DNA of 64,000 nucleotides, taken from Aldehydirespirator sp028819505. GTDB taxonomy: Bacteria; Actinomycetota; Acidimicrobiia; Acidimicrobiales; Aldehydirespiratoraceae. The DNA is taken from contig OZ242297.1 of the NCBI GenBank assembly GCA_965207755.1, positions 2,728,001 through 2,792,000 on the forward strand, written 5' to 3'. This document shows, one piece after another, positions 26,228 to 35,285 of this stretch. Both the position numbers and the translations under genes were made by a program. The stretch's first letter is position 1; every line of letters begins with the position of its first letter. The notes beneath the pieces are model-generated. The model did not search any database and was not told the DNA's origin. It saw only the letters and a list, made by a program, of their open reading frames with translations.

Positions 26228-27508
26228 CTACGGCCTCTCGCCCGAGTCGGAGTCGGCTGCGTAGATCGTCAACATCAGTTCAGCATCGTCGACCGACAGG
26301 TATTGCGGCTCCCTTCCCGACAGCTCGGTGCTGTTGTCCAAGATGATGGGCACGCCCTCGCCCCGCTTCTCCATGATGCGGGCGCGACCGGTGAGGAGCC
26401 AGTCGTCGCCGGGCGCCTCGCACTTCGCCAGGAGGCTGCACAGCGTCTCGTTGCGAGCCGCCTGCCTGTACCGCAGCGAATCGACCGACAGCGAGTTCAC
26501 TACCGACCCGGGCGAGCACAGTTCCAAGCGGTCGTCGAACATGCGGAGCCTGATCTTCGATCCGTGAATCGAGTAGTCGCGGTGTGCGACGGCGTTCGTC
26601 ACAGCCTCAAAGACCGCTGCCATGTCGTACTGCGGCTTGTCCTGACGACCCGTCGACTTGACCGCCGGCGTCTTCATGTTCTTGAAGACGAAGCGGCACG
26701 CATCGGCAATTTGAGCCGGAACCGGACCGTCGATGTCGCTCGCATCGAGCTGATAGGGCTCCGCGCCCGATGCGGCCCGGATCGAGGCACCGCGATAGAC
26801 GACCGCCTGGATGTACGCGTTCGGCAGCCAGCGGCGCGGCTCGTCGCAGGCAACCAGCACGCCCGCCACGGTCGGTCGACGGAGGCCTTCCGCGTCGGAC
26901 GCAACGATTCCGAGCTTCCTCAGGAAGGTGTCGGCGTCGAAATCCGAGCGCGCAGTCAGGAAGGCATCGCACAAGACGATGCTGAGCGCCTCGACGCTCG
27001 CTCCGGCCACCGGCTGCTCGTCGAATCTGATTAGGCGTGTCTGGCTGCGCTGTTGCAGCATCCGGGCGAGAAAGTCAGTGGACATCCGGCGTCTCGAATC
27101 GGCCAGGCGATGGAAGTAGCCGCCGGGACTTCGATGTATGAACAAGCTTCTGGGCACTTCTACCTTGACCACGGCGACCTGCTCGCCGGCGCCGGTGGGG
27201 AGCCGGAGCCTGTCGACTATCGCAGTCTCCAAGGGAGGATCGATGCTGTCGGCGCAAGCGTCCCTCACGAAGTCGACCACGTCGTCGAGACGGGACTCGT
27301 CGATTCCGATCATCTCTCGGGTGCTGTCGCTGACGCCGAGCACCAGCACACCGCCACGGCTGTTGGCGAACGCAGCCAACTCGTCGGCAAGGCTGTTCTT
27401 CGACGGCCCGGCCACGCGCCTTCCCGAGAAGCGGACCTCCTTGAGTTCCAAGTAGCTGCTCTCGCCCAGGGCGATCCTGTCGGAGAGCTCCTGGATGCTG
27501 TCAAACAT
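26228..27508 (-). CDS. AlbA/Schlafen-type ATP-binding protein
   Basis: A 426-residue protein. The N-terminus is an AlbA_2/Schlafen-like domain (SSYLELKEV with E21 and E24, then NSRGGVLVLGVSD). The C-terminal half has the GHKL-related segment found in this family (FEAVTNAVAHRDYSIHGSKI, then RLELCSPGSV). Such proteins are annotated as putative transcriptional regulators or ATP-dependent DNA-binding proteins; Schlafen-type cores can also cleave RNA. Its ATG lies inside the 3' end of the PHP-ATPase gene (8-bp overlap), so the two are coupled. Confidence 0.8.
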   Translation of the reverse strand: MFDSIQELSDRIALGESSYLELKEVRFSGRRVAGPSKNSLADELAAFANSRGGVLVLGVSDSTREMIGIDESRLDDVVDFVRDACADSIDPPLETAIVDRLRLPTGAGEQVAVVKVEVPRSLFIHRSPGGYFHRLADSRRRMSTDFLARMLQQRSQTRLIRFDEQPVAGASVEALSIVLCDAFLTARSDFDADTFLRKLGIVASDAEGLRRPTVAGVLVACDEPRRWLPNAYIQAVVYRGASIRAASGAEPYQLDASDIDGPVPAQIADACRFVFKNMKTPAVKSTGRQDKPQYDMAAVFEAVTNAVAHRDYSIHGSKIRLRMFDDRLELCSPGSVVNSLSVDSLRYRQAARNETLCSLLAKCEAPGDDWLLTGRARIMEKRGEGVPIILDNSTELSGREPQYLSVDDAELMLTIYAADSDSGERP

Positions 27509-30377
27509 CGCTGAAGCTGGAGGCGATGCGCCGGTAGCGACGTTCGAAGGCCTCGCGCCCGCCCTCCATCACCCGGCACACCTCGTCGCGGATCTCCGGA
27601 TCCTGGAGTGAGCCCGACTTCACCACACGGCACTGGCCACCGACGAAATCGAGGGCATGCACCATCTCCGCGTCGCCGTTGACCACGATGTTGGGATTGT
27701 GGGTCACAGTGATGATCTGGCGCCTGAGCTTGTTCTCACGGATCTGGCGCACGACCAGGTCATAGATCAGATGGTTGTCGAGATCGTCCTCGGGCTGGTC
27801 AAGCACGAGCGGCTCATCGCCGTGGGCCAGCAGGAACCCCAGCATCGCCGCCGCCCGCTGCCCGGCCGACGCCTGCGCGATGGGTGCGAACTCCGAGCCG
27901 CGCCGGGAGCGGCGGTACCCGACGCTCAGAGCGTCGTCCGGGAACCAAGTCAGGAGCCTGTCCAAGAATTCCGGCGCTCTGTCGTACCGCCTCTGAAGGA
28001 AGTTGTTGAGGTGTCCGCCGAACCCTCCTCGACCCGCGCACGCCTCGTTGAGACGCCGGCGCAAGTCGTCGATCCTGTCCTTGAACACGTGCTGGCGCTT
28101 GGCCTGGTCCGCGGGCAACGCGTCCAGCAAGTCGACGACAATGCCGCTGCGCTCGTCCCCGTCGACATGGAGGATGTCGTTCTCGAAGTGGTCGTCGTCC
28201 CCGAGTGCGGCGCGCAGGGAGCGTTCGGCCGCTTCCAGTGAGCCCGAGTCTCCGAAGTCCCGCAGTTCGATGCGCACGAACTCGTTGCCTGCCAGCACCC
28301 GACGCAAGAAGGCGCGGCGCGCCCCGCTGACCCCGCAGCGGGCCTCGAACACCCCCTCCAACTCCCGTTCGGATCGTTCGACCAGGCGGGACCGCTCTTC
28401 TGCCTGAGACTGGAGCGCCGCAAGCTCGCCTTCCAGGCGGCTGCGCTCTTGGACCAGCCGCCCGTACTCGCCCGGGTTGCCGATTCCTTCTGCGCTGAGC
28501 GCCTCGACAAGCCCTTGGTGGGCAGCAACAGCGCCGTCGAGAGCGGCCTGCCACCTGCTTTTCCCCAAGGCGGACCGCTCGGACTCGATCTCGGCCCGCA
28601 GGTTGGCGGCCGTTCGCCTCAACTCGCCAGCGGCCTCGGCCGTGGCCGCGGCCAGTGCAGTGACCGCCGAGACCGCGGTCAGGTCCTCGGGAGAGTCCTC
28701 CGCGAAGGCCCGTCCGTCCAAGTCCTCCGGGTGCAGCCGGTCGGCAGTGCCATCGATCAGTTCCACCGTGCCGGCGGCCACCTCGAAGTGCCTGTCAACC
28801 TCCTGGCGCTGGCGGGAACGACGACGATAGGTGTTCAGGACCTCGGCGTGGCCCGAGTCCTCGAAGCTCCGCAGCTTCCGCTCCGTGTCGGTCATGCTCA
28901 CTCGGGTTTCGGCTCGCCGCTTCAGCTGCAGGTCGAGGTCTCTGATGCGGCCTCTGGTCTGCAAGAACGCAGCCGTCGCCTTCTCGAGGCGCGCCTGGTG
29001 GGCCGCGGTTCCGGCTGCCTCGTCGATGATCTGGAGCAGAGCCTGCTGGTTGCCGTCGGCCAGGTCGGCCAGTTGGCCCTGGCTGAAGATCCTCAGGGGG
29101 AATCGCTCGGGAGTCACCTCCTGCACTCCGGAAGCCTCCCAGCCACTCGAAGTCATCTCCTCGACCTTGGGCGTCGGGTCCGCCTCGCCCAGCGCGGACT
29201 GTGAATCCTGGCGCCAGCGGACACGGTGGCGGACCCCGTCGCGAACCGCCGTCAGACTGAGTTCTGTGCGGTTGTCGAGACCGCCGTCGTCGAATCTGTG
29301 CCTGGGAACGCGGTCGAACCGTGCGAATGTGCGCTTCGCCGAACTGCTGTCATCGAATCCCTCGAGCTCGCCGGAGCGCCGCGAGACGATGCGAAGGGCA
29401 TGGATGATCGTCGACTTTCCGGTGCCGCGGCCGCCCACTATGGCGTTGAGCCAGGGACTGAAGACGATGTCGGCCGCCTCGCCCCGCCCCATGAGCCGAG
29501 CATCGGATATCCGTATCCCCTGAAGATGATGCCGGGGCAGTTCCGGGGGATCGAAGGACCCGGACGGCTGGCTGCGCCTGACAGAGTACTCGTTGCCGTC
29601 CAGCAGCGCGAGGCGCAGCCCCTCCAAGGAAGGCCGAGCCATCTTGACCCATGTGAAGTGGTCCCCCACCGCGCGCGATGCCGGGACGGAGCCTCGACTA
29701 TGGCTGTCCGATCCGAGGACCTCGGCCCACTGGACCTTCAACTCCGCATATCTCGCGGGCTTGGTGGCAGTCTCCACGACCTCCACCGCGAACAGACGGT
29801 CCGACCGCAACAGCGTCTCCAGAGTGTTCCCGCTCAGGCGCCACAGTCCCCGCTCCCGGTCGGCGTGGGCCGGGATTGCAATGGCGCCCGCATCGGCGAC
29901 TGCCTCGACCACCTGGATGACCGAGTCGCGCGCCGTCGTGTCGCTCGCACCGCGGGCGCCGCGGAACCCGACGCTGCCCATGAGACTGTCGATGTCGGCG
30001 GAACTCTTGGACGGGTCCATGATGGCGAGAACTTGCGTGCCGTCGTTGGCTGTGATCTCCACGCCGGGGAACAGCCACAGCGGGCGAGAGTCGCTGCATG
30101 GATTCGCCTCCAACTCGGTGAGAGCCGCCTTGAGCCGGTCGATCCACTCGCCGGAGTTGTGGTCGGTGACCGCGACGCAATCGATGCCGGCTCGCATGAA
30201 GCCCAAGAGCCAGTCCCGGGGCGCGACGCGCCTCGCCGAGGCCAGGTCGGGGCCCTTCCCGTAGTCCCGCGAGGCCGGCGTGTGCGTGTGAAAGTCGAAC
30301 TTCCACCACCGCGCGCCGCCGTAGGGCCAGTCTGTACCTCCCGAGGACGGCGTCGCGGCTGCTGAAGTCACCGGCAC
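27501..30377 (-). CDS. TrlF-type protein: PHP phosphoesterase fused to an ABC/SMC-like ATPase
   Basis: A 958-residue protein. Residues 24-260 form a PHP domain (FDFHTHTP with H30 and H32, AVTDHNSGEW, IPAHADRERG, VLGSDSHSRG), a metal-dependent phosphoesterase fold. An ATPase head begins with Walker A GGRGTGKST near residue 335, is interrupted by a long coiled-coil-like section (about 480-760), and resumes with the signature ASAGQR, Walker B LVLDQPEDDLDN and the switch THNPN. This is the SMC/RecN-like layout of defence ATPases. The GTG at 30377 is preferred because 35 further upstream codons run into a dispersed repeat. The overlapping downstream AlbA-type gene suggests a two-component system. 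Confidence 0.82.
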   Translation of the reverse strand: MPVTSAAATPSSGGTDWPYGGARWWKFDFHTHTPASRDYGKGPDLASARRVAPRDWLLGFMRAGIDCVAVTDHNSGEWIDRLKAALTELEANPCSDSRPLWLFPGVEITANDGTQVLAIMDPSKSSADIDSLMGSVGFRGARGASDTTARDSVIQVVEAVADAGAIAIPAHADRERGLWRLSGNTLETLLRSDRLFAVEVVETATKPARYAELKVQWAEVLGSDSHSRGSVPASRAVGDHFTWVKMARPSLEGLRLALLDGNEYSVRRSQPSGSFDPPELPRHHLQGIRISDARLMGRGEAADIVFSPWLNAIVGGRGTGKSTIIHALRIVSRRSGELEGFDDSSSAKRTFARFDRVPRHRFDDGGLDNRTELSLTAVRDGVRHRVRWRQDSQSALGEADPTPKVEEMTSSGWEASGVQEVTPERFPLRIFSQGQLADLADGNQQALLQIIDEAAGTAAHQARLEKATAAFLQTRGRIRDLDLQLKRRAETRVSMTDTERKLRSFEDSGHAEVLNTYRRRSRQRQEVDRHFEVAAGTVELIDGTADRLHPEDLDGRAFAEDSPEDLTAVSAVTALAAATAEAAGELRRTAANLRAEIESERSALGKSRWQAALDGAVAAHQGLVEALSAEGIGNPGEYGRLVQERSRLEGELAALQSQAEERSRLVERSERELEGVFEARCGVSGARRAFLRRVLAGNEFVRIELRDFGDSGSLEAAERSLRAALGDDDHFENDILHVDGDERSGIVVDLLDALPADQAKRQHVFKDRIDDLRRRLNEACAGRGGFGGHLNNFLQRRYDRAPEFLDRLLTWFPDDALSVGYRRSRRGSEFAPIAQASAGQRAAAMLGFLLAHGDEPLVLDQPEDDLDNHLIYDLVVRQIRENKLRRQIITVTHNPNIVVNGDAEMVHALDFVGGQCRVVKSGSLQDPEIRDEVCRVMEGGREAFERRYRRIASSFSDV

Positions 30378-30445
30378 GATCCTACTGCCGTGGCTCTGGG
30401 CCGGAATGAACCTCGTACAGCATCGACGAGTACCCCCGGTCTGCT

Positions 30446-30706
30446 GTCGCTGTCGCCTGGGACGCGATCGCGTCCGGGCCACGGGGGTCTGTGCGGGGTG
30501 GCGGGGGCCGGGGCGCGGTGTGGCGAGAGCACCAGCCGCTGCTGCAGGCGCCCGAGCCGGTCAGCGGCCTCCCCTACCCGCTCGACGGACGACTCGTCAG
30601 GATGCAGCTTCCAGTCGCGGATGCCGTGAGGGACGGACGCCCCATAGGGCTCAGGGCCAAGCCAGCCGCCGCGGCGGGCCGGTCAGAGTGGAGGGGGCTC
30701 GGCGGC
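30446..30706. repeat. About 260-bp dispersed repeat, copy 1
   Basis: Nearly identical to 41952-42211 in the same orientation. On the minus strand it keeps an open frame with DGWLGPEPYGASVPHGIRDW and EADRLGRLQQRLVL-like sequence, so it is probably part of a gene not otherwise present here. This copy lies between a methyltransferase gene fragment and the PHP-ATPase gene. Confidence 0.88.
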
Positions 30707-30759
30707 GAGGGGCTGGCCGCCACCAGCGAGTCGCTGCGCCGCCTCGGCTTCGGCGGGCG

Positions 30760-30886
30760 GTCGGTGATCCACCCCAAGCAGGTGCAGCGTCGACGGATGC
30801 CCGTGCCGGATCGACTTCTCCCGAACTGCCTCACGGTTGATGGCCGCCAGCGGCAAGGCCACCTCGATCAGCTTGGGCCGAGACAT
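30760..30886 (-). pseudogene. 5' fragment of a DUF1156-type methyltransferase gene
   Basis: ATG at 30886 begins MSRPKLIEVALPLAAINREA then VREKSIRHGHPSTLHL, nearly the same as the start of the methyltransferase at 51495. The match ends at about 30780 where the dispersed repeat region takes over. The fragment starts three bases after the bsaP stop and has no catalytic motif. Confidence 0.8.
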
Positions 30887-30889
30887 GCG

Positions 30890-31057
30890 TCACGACGACT
30901 CCGATGCTCGGCACCGGCGACAGGACGTGTTCCAACCCAACGGCGAGACCTGCACCCGAAGTAGCGCACCGCAGGCTCCGCAGTACCTCGGCGTCTCGAG
31001 CGGGGCGAGGCATCCAGCGCAGGACGGCTGCCCGCAGCCTGCACACCGTGCCCCCAC
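30890..31057 (-). CDS. bsaP: Biotin synthase auxiliary protein (BsaP-like), short Cys-rich protein
   Basis: A 55-residue protein starting at GTG 31057, two bases after the bioB stop. It contains four CxxC pairs (CAGC, CAGC, CGAC, CRRC), eight cysteines in all, with YCGACGALLRVQVSPLGW between the third and fourth. Position directly after bioB, small size and the terminal CG..C...V.P.GW pattern match the BsaP proteins that actinobacterial biotin synthases need for activity and that carry an Fe-S cluster. It was probably missed by length cut-offs. It is the last gene of the pxp-bioB operon. Confidence 0.75.
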   Translation of the reverse strand: MGARCAGCGQPSCAGCLAPLETPRYCGACGALLRVQVSPLGWNTSCRRCRASESS

Positions 31058-31059
31058 CT

Positions 31060-32085
31060 TCAGATGATCCCTGTCAGTGCCCCGACCGGCATGCCGAGAT
31101 CCTCGAGCATCCTCAGGTCCTCGTCCGGATGCCTGCCGAGCGTCGTGAGGTAGTTGCCAACGATGAGAGCGTTGATCCCGGCCGTCATCCCAATGGCCTG
31201 GAGTTCGCGCAGCGTCACTTCGCGGCCGCCCGCGTACCGCAGGATGACACCCGGCAGCCCGAGCCGGAACAGGGCGATCCAGCGGATGGCCTCGAGGGGG
31301 CGCATGGGTCGCCTGAGCATCAGCGGAGTCCCGGGGCGAGGATTGAGGAAATTGAGAGGAACCTCTGTCGGGTCCAGCGACTGCAACTGAAGCAGCAGCT
31401 CGACTCGCTGTTCGACGCTCTCGCCCATGCCCAGGAGCGCGCCGCAGCACAGCTCCATGCCGGTCTCCCGGACGAGTTCGCATGTCCGGTAGCGGTCGTC
31501 CCAGGTGTGGGTGGTCGCGATCGCCGGAAAGAACGACCTGGCCGTCTCGAGGTTGTGGTTGTACCGATGCACGCCACCGGCCGCGAACCGCTCGGCCTGG
31601 TCGCGATCCAGTATCCCGGCCGAGACCGCCACGTTGAGGCCAGTCTCCTCCTGGACCATGGGAACCAGCTCCAGGATCCTGGTCATCATCCTCTCATCGG
31701 GGCCGCGCACAGCGAGCACGATGCAGAACTCCGACGCTCCGGTGCCGGCAGTCTCGCGGGCGGCTGCGAGTACCTCGTCGGCGTCCAGAAAGGGCGTCGC
31801 GGGCATTGCCTCTTCGAAACGCGCGGACTGGGAGCAGAAATGACAGTCCTCGGGACACCCGCCGGTCTTCACTGAGAGGATGCCCTCGACCTCCACGGTC
31901 GGGCCGCACCATTCGAGCCGCACTTCGTGCGCAAGCGACGCCAGCGCGGGCACACCGTCGTCCTCGACGTCCGCCAGGCGGGACAGCTCCGGAGCGGTCA
32001 GCATCCGGCGCTCGTCGATCAGCGCAGATTCGGCTTGGCGCAACATCGTGCGGTAGTTGCTGGACGTCACGGTCGCCGCCTTCAT
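31060..32085 (-). CDS. bioB: Biotin synthase
   Basis: A 341-residue radical-SAM enzyme converting dethiobiotin to biotin. The [4Fe-4S] SAM motif is GGCPEDCHFC (C77, C81, C84); HRYNHNLETA, EVPLNFLNPRPGTPL and YAGGREVTLRELQ are typical BioB segments, the last carrying the Arg ligand of the auxiliary cluster. The ATG overlaps the preceding pxpC stop (ATGA), so it is translated as part of the biotin-dependent carboxylase operon. bioA, bioD and bioF are not in the window. Confidence 0.95.
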   Translation of the reverse strand: MKAATVTSSNYRTMLRQAESALIDERRMLTAPELSRLADVEDDGVPALASLAHEVRLEWCGPTVEVEGILSVKTGGCPEDCHFCSQSARFEEAMPATPFLDADEVLAAARETAGTGASEFCIVLAVRGPDERMMTRILELVPMVQEETGLNVAVSAGILDRDQAERFAAGGVHRYNHNLETARSFFPAIATTHTWDDRYRTCELVRETGMELCCGALLGMGESVEQRVELLLQLQSLDPTEVPLNFLNPRPGTPLMLRRPMRPLEAIRWIALFRLGLPGVILRYAGGREVTLRELQAIGMTAGINALIVGNYLTTLGRHPDEDLRMLEDLGMPVGALTGII

Positions 32086-33050
32086 GCCAGCTCTTCACGC
32101 AAGCGGGCGAACCGCGCCTCCCGGTCTCGCCGAGCCTGGAGGGCTGTCTCGAGGTCCACCTCCACGAACCGTGTCGTGATGTTCGGTGGAGACTGGCCGA
32201 CGTCGTCCATGTCGGCGCCGATGACCGTGGCCACCATGCAGTATCCGCCTCCGGACACGGCATCACGGTGGAGGACTATCGGTTCGATGCCGCTGGGCAC
32301 CTGAATCGATCCGATGGGGTACGGAGCGTCCACGATGTTGGACGGGTCGCTTCCAGCCCCGAACGGCGGCGTCCGATCCTTGAACTCGAGTTCGGCGCCC
32401 TGGTAGCGGAAGCCGGTCCGGTCCGCGACCGGGGTGAGGCGCCAGTCGGTGCCGAGGAAGGTCTCGCGCCCGGTGGCCGTCAGGCGATGGTCGAACAGGC
32501 CCATCATCACTCGGATCTCGCGCTGATACGGGTGAGTGGGCCGGAGAGCCTCAGGCACGGCGCGCCCGACGCGTGATCCGTCAACTGGTCCGAGAGCGAT
32601 CCAGTCTCCCTCTGCGAGAACGCGGCCGTTGATCCCGCCCATGCTGCCCAGCGTGTAGGTCGAGCGGCTGCCCAACACCTCGGGCACGTCGATCCCCCCG
32701 GAGAAGGCGATGTAGGCGCGGGCACCTGCGGTCAGATAGTCGAAAGACAACACGTCGCCCTCGGACACCTCGAAGCTCTCCCACAGGGGTCTCGGGACTC
32801 TGTTGACCAACGGCGGGAGGTCCGCCCCGGTCACGGCGACGATGCAGGGCGCCTCGAACAGCAGTTGCGGGCCCAGGTAGGTGCACTCGAGAACGGCAGC
32901 CTCATCGGGGTTGCCCACGAGGAGGTTCGCGGCGAACGACGAGAACTGGTCGAGCGACCCGGATGGCGGGATGCCGACGCTGTAGTAGCCGTAGCGGCCA
33001 CGATCCTGGATCGTGGTCGACATCCCGGGCTTCAGGACTCTAACTCCCAC
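32082..33050 (-). CDS. pxpC: 5-oxoprolinase subunit C / biotin-dependent carboxyltransferase family
   Basis: A 322-residue KipA/PxpC protein. Landmarks are TTIQDRGRYGYYSVGIPPSG, LECTYLGPQLLFEAP, AYIAFSGGIDVPEVLGSRST and the C-terminal SGGGYCMVATVIGADMD. With PxpB it forms the ATP-dependent 5-oxoproline-opening complex together with PxpA; related pairs act as biotin-dependent carboxyltransferases. It overlaps pxpB by 11 bases and bioB by four. Confidence 0.9.
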   Translation of the reverse strand: MGVRVLKPGMSTTIQDRGRYGYYSVGIPPSGSLDQFSSFAANLLVGNPDEAAVLECTYLGPQLLFEAPCIVAVTGADLPPLVNRVPRPLWESFEVSEGDVLSFDYLTAGARAYIAFSGGIDVPEVLGSRSTYTLGSMGGINGRVLAEGDWIALGPVDGSRVGRAVPEALRPTHPYQREIRVMMGLFDHRLTATGRETFLGTDWRLTPVADRTGFRYQGAELEFKDRTPPFGAGSDPSNIVDAPYPIGSIQVPSGIEPIVLHRDAVSGGGYCMVATVIGADMDDVGQSPPNITTRFVEVDLETALQARRDREARFARLREELA

Positions 33051-33930
33051 GGAGCACCTCCAGCAGTCCGGCGTTGTAGGCGTCGGGATCGTTCAGGAAC
33101 TCGCCTAGTGAGAACCTGACTGGCCGTTGCTCGAATCGGAAGGCCCTGGCTTCGACCTGCTCGACGATCCGGTCGTAGGCAGCGCGATCGATGGGTTCGA
33201 GCTTCGCAATCGTGCCGGGCTTGAAGAACACCATGAAGTCCTCGAAGTCGGGGTGCTGCTGTGTCGGGTCGTAGATGGGCGCTGGAGTGATCCCGAACAG
33301 CTGGTAGCCGCCGGCGCCGCGCACGCTGTAGATCGCAGTGAAGCACCCGCCGTAGCCGATCGCCTGCTTCGGAGTGTCCGTCCGCGGCCGCGGGTACTTC
33401 GGGACCTGCAGCTGGCGCTCGCGCGGCACCATCTGGAACAGGAACGGCAGCCCGGCCACGAACCCGACCATCGAAGTGAACCATGGCGATCCCGAGTGCG
33501 CTTCGACGAACGAGTCGACGCTCGTGTAGCCGTTGATCTCGGCGGCGTATTCGAGATCGGTCGAGTCGGGGGTCTGATGGTGGGTCCGGAAGCGCATCAG
33601 GGTCTCGTGCGTCCACGGGTCATTGTACAGAACCGGGACCTCGACGATGGAGGTATCGAGCTGGATGTCGGTCGCGTCGCCGACATCCGACTCGATCTGC
33701 TTCAGGAGTTCCACAAGATCGGTCGGTGGAAGCACCAGTGGGTCGAAGCGGATCTGGTAGGAGGCGTTGGCGGGACAGATGTCGATGACCCCGTCGAGTC
33801 GCCGTTCTTCCAGCGCCTGGGTGATGGCCATCGCCTTGAAGTTGGCGGTGAGGCTCATCTCCCCGTCGAGTTCGACGAATACGTGGTCATCCCCGCCGAA
33901 GCTGTAACGCGCTGAGGCCGTGCCGGTCAT
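33040..33930 (-). CDS. pxpB: 5-oxoprolinase subunit B
   Basis: A 296-residue KipI/PxpB-family protein. Recognisable are YSFGGDDHVFVELDGEMS, the long central PWFTSMVGFVAGLPFL, VPRYPRP-like VPKYPRPRTDTP and GGYQLFGITPAPIYD. At 296 residues it is somewhat longer than minimal KipI. The ATG at 33930 overlaps the carboxylase stop (ATGA); the long upstream in-frame extension is antisense shadow of the carboxylase gene. Partner of pxpC in the same operon. Confidence 0.9.
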   Translation of the reverse strand: MTGTASARYSFGGDDHVFVELDGEMSLTANFKAMAITQALEERRLDGVIDICPANASYQIRFDPLVLPPTDLVELLKQIESDVGDATDIQLDTSIVEVPVLYNDPWTHETLMRFRTHHQTPDSTDLEYAAEINGYTSVDSFVEAHSGSPWFTSMVGFVAGLPFLFQMVPRERQLQVPKYPRPRTDTPKQAIGYGGCFTAIYSVRGAGGYQLFGITPAPIYDPTQQHPDFEDFMVFFKPGTIAKLEPIDRAAYDRIVEQVEARAFRFEQRPVRFSLGEFLNDPDAYNAGLLEVLRGS

Positions 33931-35285
33931 GGTAGGGGTCCTTCCTGTCGGCTGTCCAGCCAGCGTTCGACGAACCCGGTGTCGTAGACGCCGTCGGCCA
34001 TCTCTGGCGTCTGGAGCAGGTCGACAATCAACGGTGCGGTGGTCTTGACGCCCTCGACTAGGAGTTCGCCCATGGCTCGCTTCGCGCGTCGTACCGCGGC
34101 GGGCCGGTCGACGTCCCACACGATGATCTTGGCGATGAGCGAGTCGTAGTAGGGCGAGACCTCGGACCCGGCCGTCACGGCGGTCGAGATCCGGACGCCG
34201 GGCCCCATCGGCAGTTCCATGCCGGTGATCGTTCCGGGCGAGGGGAAGAAGTCGTTGTCGGGATCCTCGGCGTTGATGCGCATCTCGATGGCGGCCCCGC
34301 GAGGGGTCGAAGTCATCTGGTCGAGACTCCTGTTCCGGCCATTCGCTTGATGGAGTTGCTCCCGGACGAGATCCACGCCGCACACCAGCTCCGTGACCGG
34401 GTGCTCGACCTGGATCCTCGTGTTCATCTCGATGAAGAAGAACTCGTTGGTGTTCTGGTCGACGAGGAACTCGACTGTGCCGGCGCCCTCGTAGGAGACG
34501 GCCTGCGACAGAGCGACGGCCGCGCTGTACATCTCCCGCCGCACATCTTCCGGGAGGCCGGGCGCCAGCGCCTCCTCTATCAGCTTCTGGCGGCGACGCT
34601 GCAGCGAACACTCCCGCTCGTACAAGTGGACAGCATCCAAGCCATCCCCGAAGACCTGCACCTCGATGTGTCGTGCCGGCGCGATGAACTTCTCGAGGTA
34701 CACGGCGTCGTCACCGAAGGCGGCCCTGGCCTCCGTCTGGGCCATGGTCATCTCGTCAGCGAGGCTCGCGGCGTCATGCACGATCTTGATCCCCCGGCCG
34801 CCCCCGCCGGCTGCCGCCTTGATGAGGAGAGGGAACCCGATACGTTCCGAAGCACGCTCGGCTTCAGCAACGCTCGCGACGCCGCCTTCGGTTCCCGGCA
34901 CGACGGGAACCCCGGCCGACACGGCGGTCCCGCGGGCGGCCGCCTTGTCGCCCATGAGGGAGATCGCCCTCGCGTCGGGGCCCACGAACCTGATGCCTTC
35001 GTCGATGCACCGCTGGGCGAAGGCGGCGTTCTCGGCCAGGAACCCGTAGCCGGGGTGAATGGCATCAGCGCCGCTGGCGTGCGCCGCGGCGACGATCGCG
35101 TCCATGTTCAGGTAGCTCTGAGTCGCCGGCGGCGGCCCGATGAGAACCGACTCGGTGGCGATCACGACATGCCGCGCGCCGGCGTCCGCCTCGGAGTAGA
35201 CCGCTACTGTCTCGACGCCGAGCTCCGTGGCTGCCCGGATGACGCGCGTGGCGATCTCCCCGCGATTCGCGACCAGGAGCTTCAC
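33927..35285 (-). CDS. Biotin carboxylase (AccC-like)
   Basis: A 452-residue ATP-grasp enzyme that carboxylates carrier-bound biotin. It has the N-terminal MKLLVANRGEIATRVIRAA, the glycine-rich loop AAAGGGGRGIKIV, FIEMNTRIQVEHPVTE and the C-terminal biotin carboxylase domain (AVTAGSEVSPYYDSLIAKII). Full length for the family. GTG start at 35285, overlapping the carrier stop (ATG/GTG-type coupling). In this setting it should serve the PxpB/PxpC pair rather than fatty-acid synthesis. Confidence 0.92.
   Translation of the reverse strand: MKLLVANRGEIATRVIRAATELGVETVAVYSEADAGARHVVIATESVLIGPPPATQSYLNMDAIVAAAHASGADAIHPGYGFLAENAAFAQRCIDEGIRFVGPDARAISLMGDKAAARGTAVSAGVPVVPGTEGGVASVAEAERASERIGFPLLIKAAAGGGGRGIKIVHDAASLADEMTMAQTEARAAFGDDAVYLEKFIAPARHIEVQVFGDGLDAVHLYERECSLQRRRQKLIEEALAPGLPEDVRREMYSAAVALSQAVSYEGAGTVEFLVDQNTNEFFFIEMNTRIQVEHPVTELVCGVDLVREQLHQANGRNRSLDQMTSTPRGAAIEMRINAEDPDNDFFPSPGTITGMELPMGPGVRISTAVTAGSEVSPYYDSLIAKIIVWDVDRPAAVRRAKRAMGELLVEGVKTTAPLIVDLLQTPEMADGVYDTGFVERWLDSRQEGPLP

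Noticed and set aside
33931..34611. Longer start for pxpB
   Set aside because: The extension is antisense to the biotin carboxylase gene; the ATGA overlap at 33930 is a better start.
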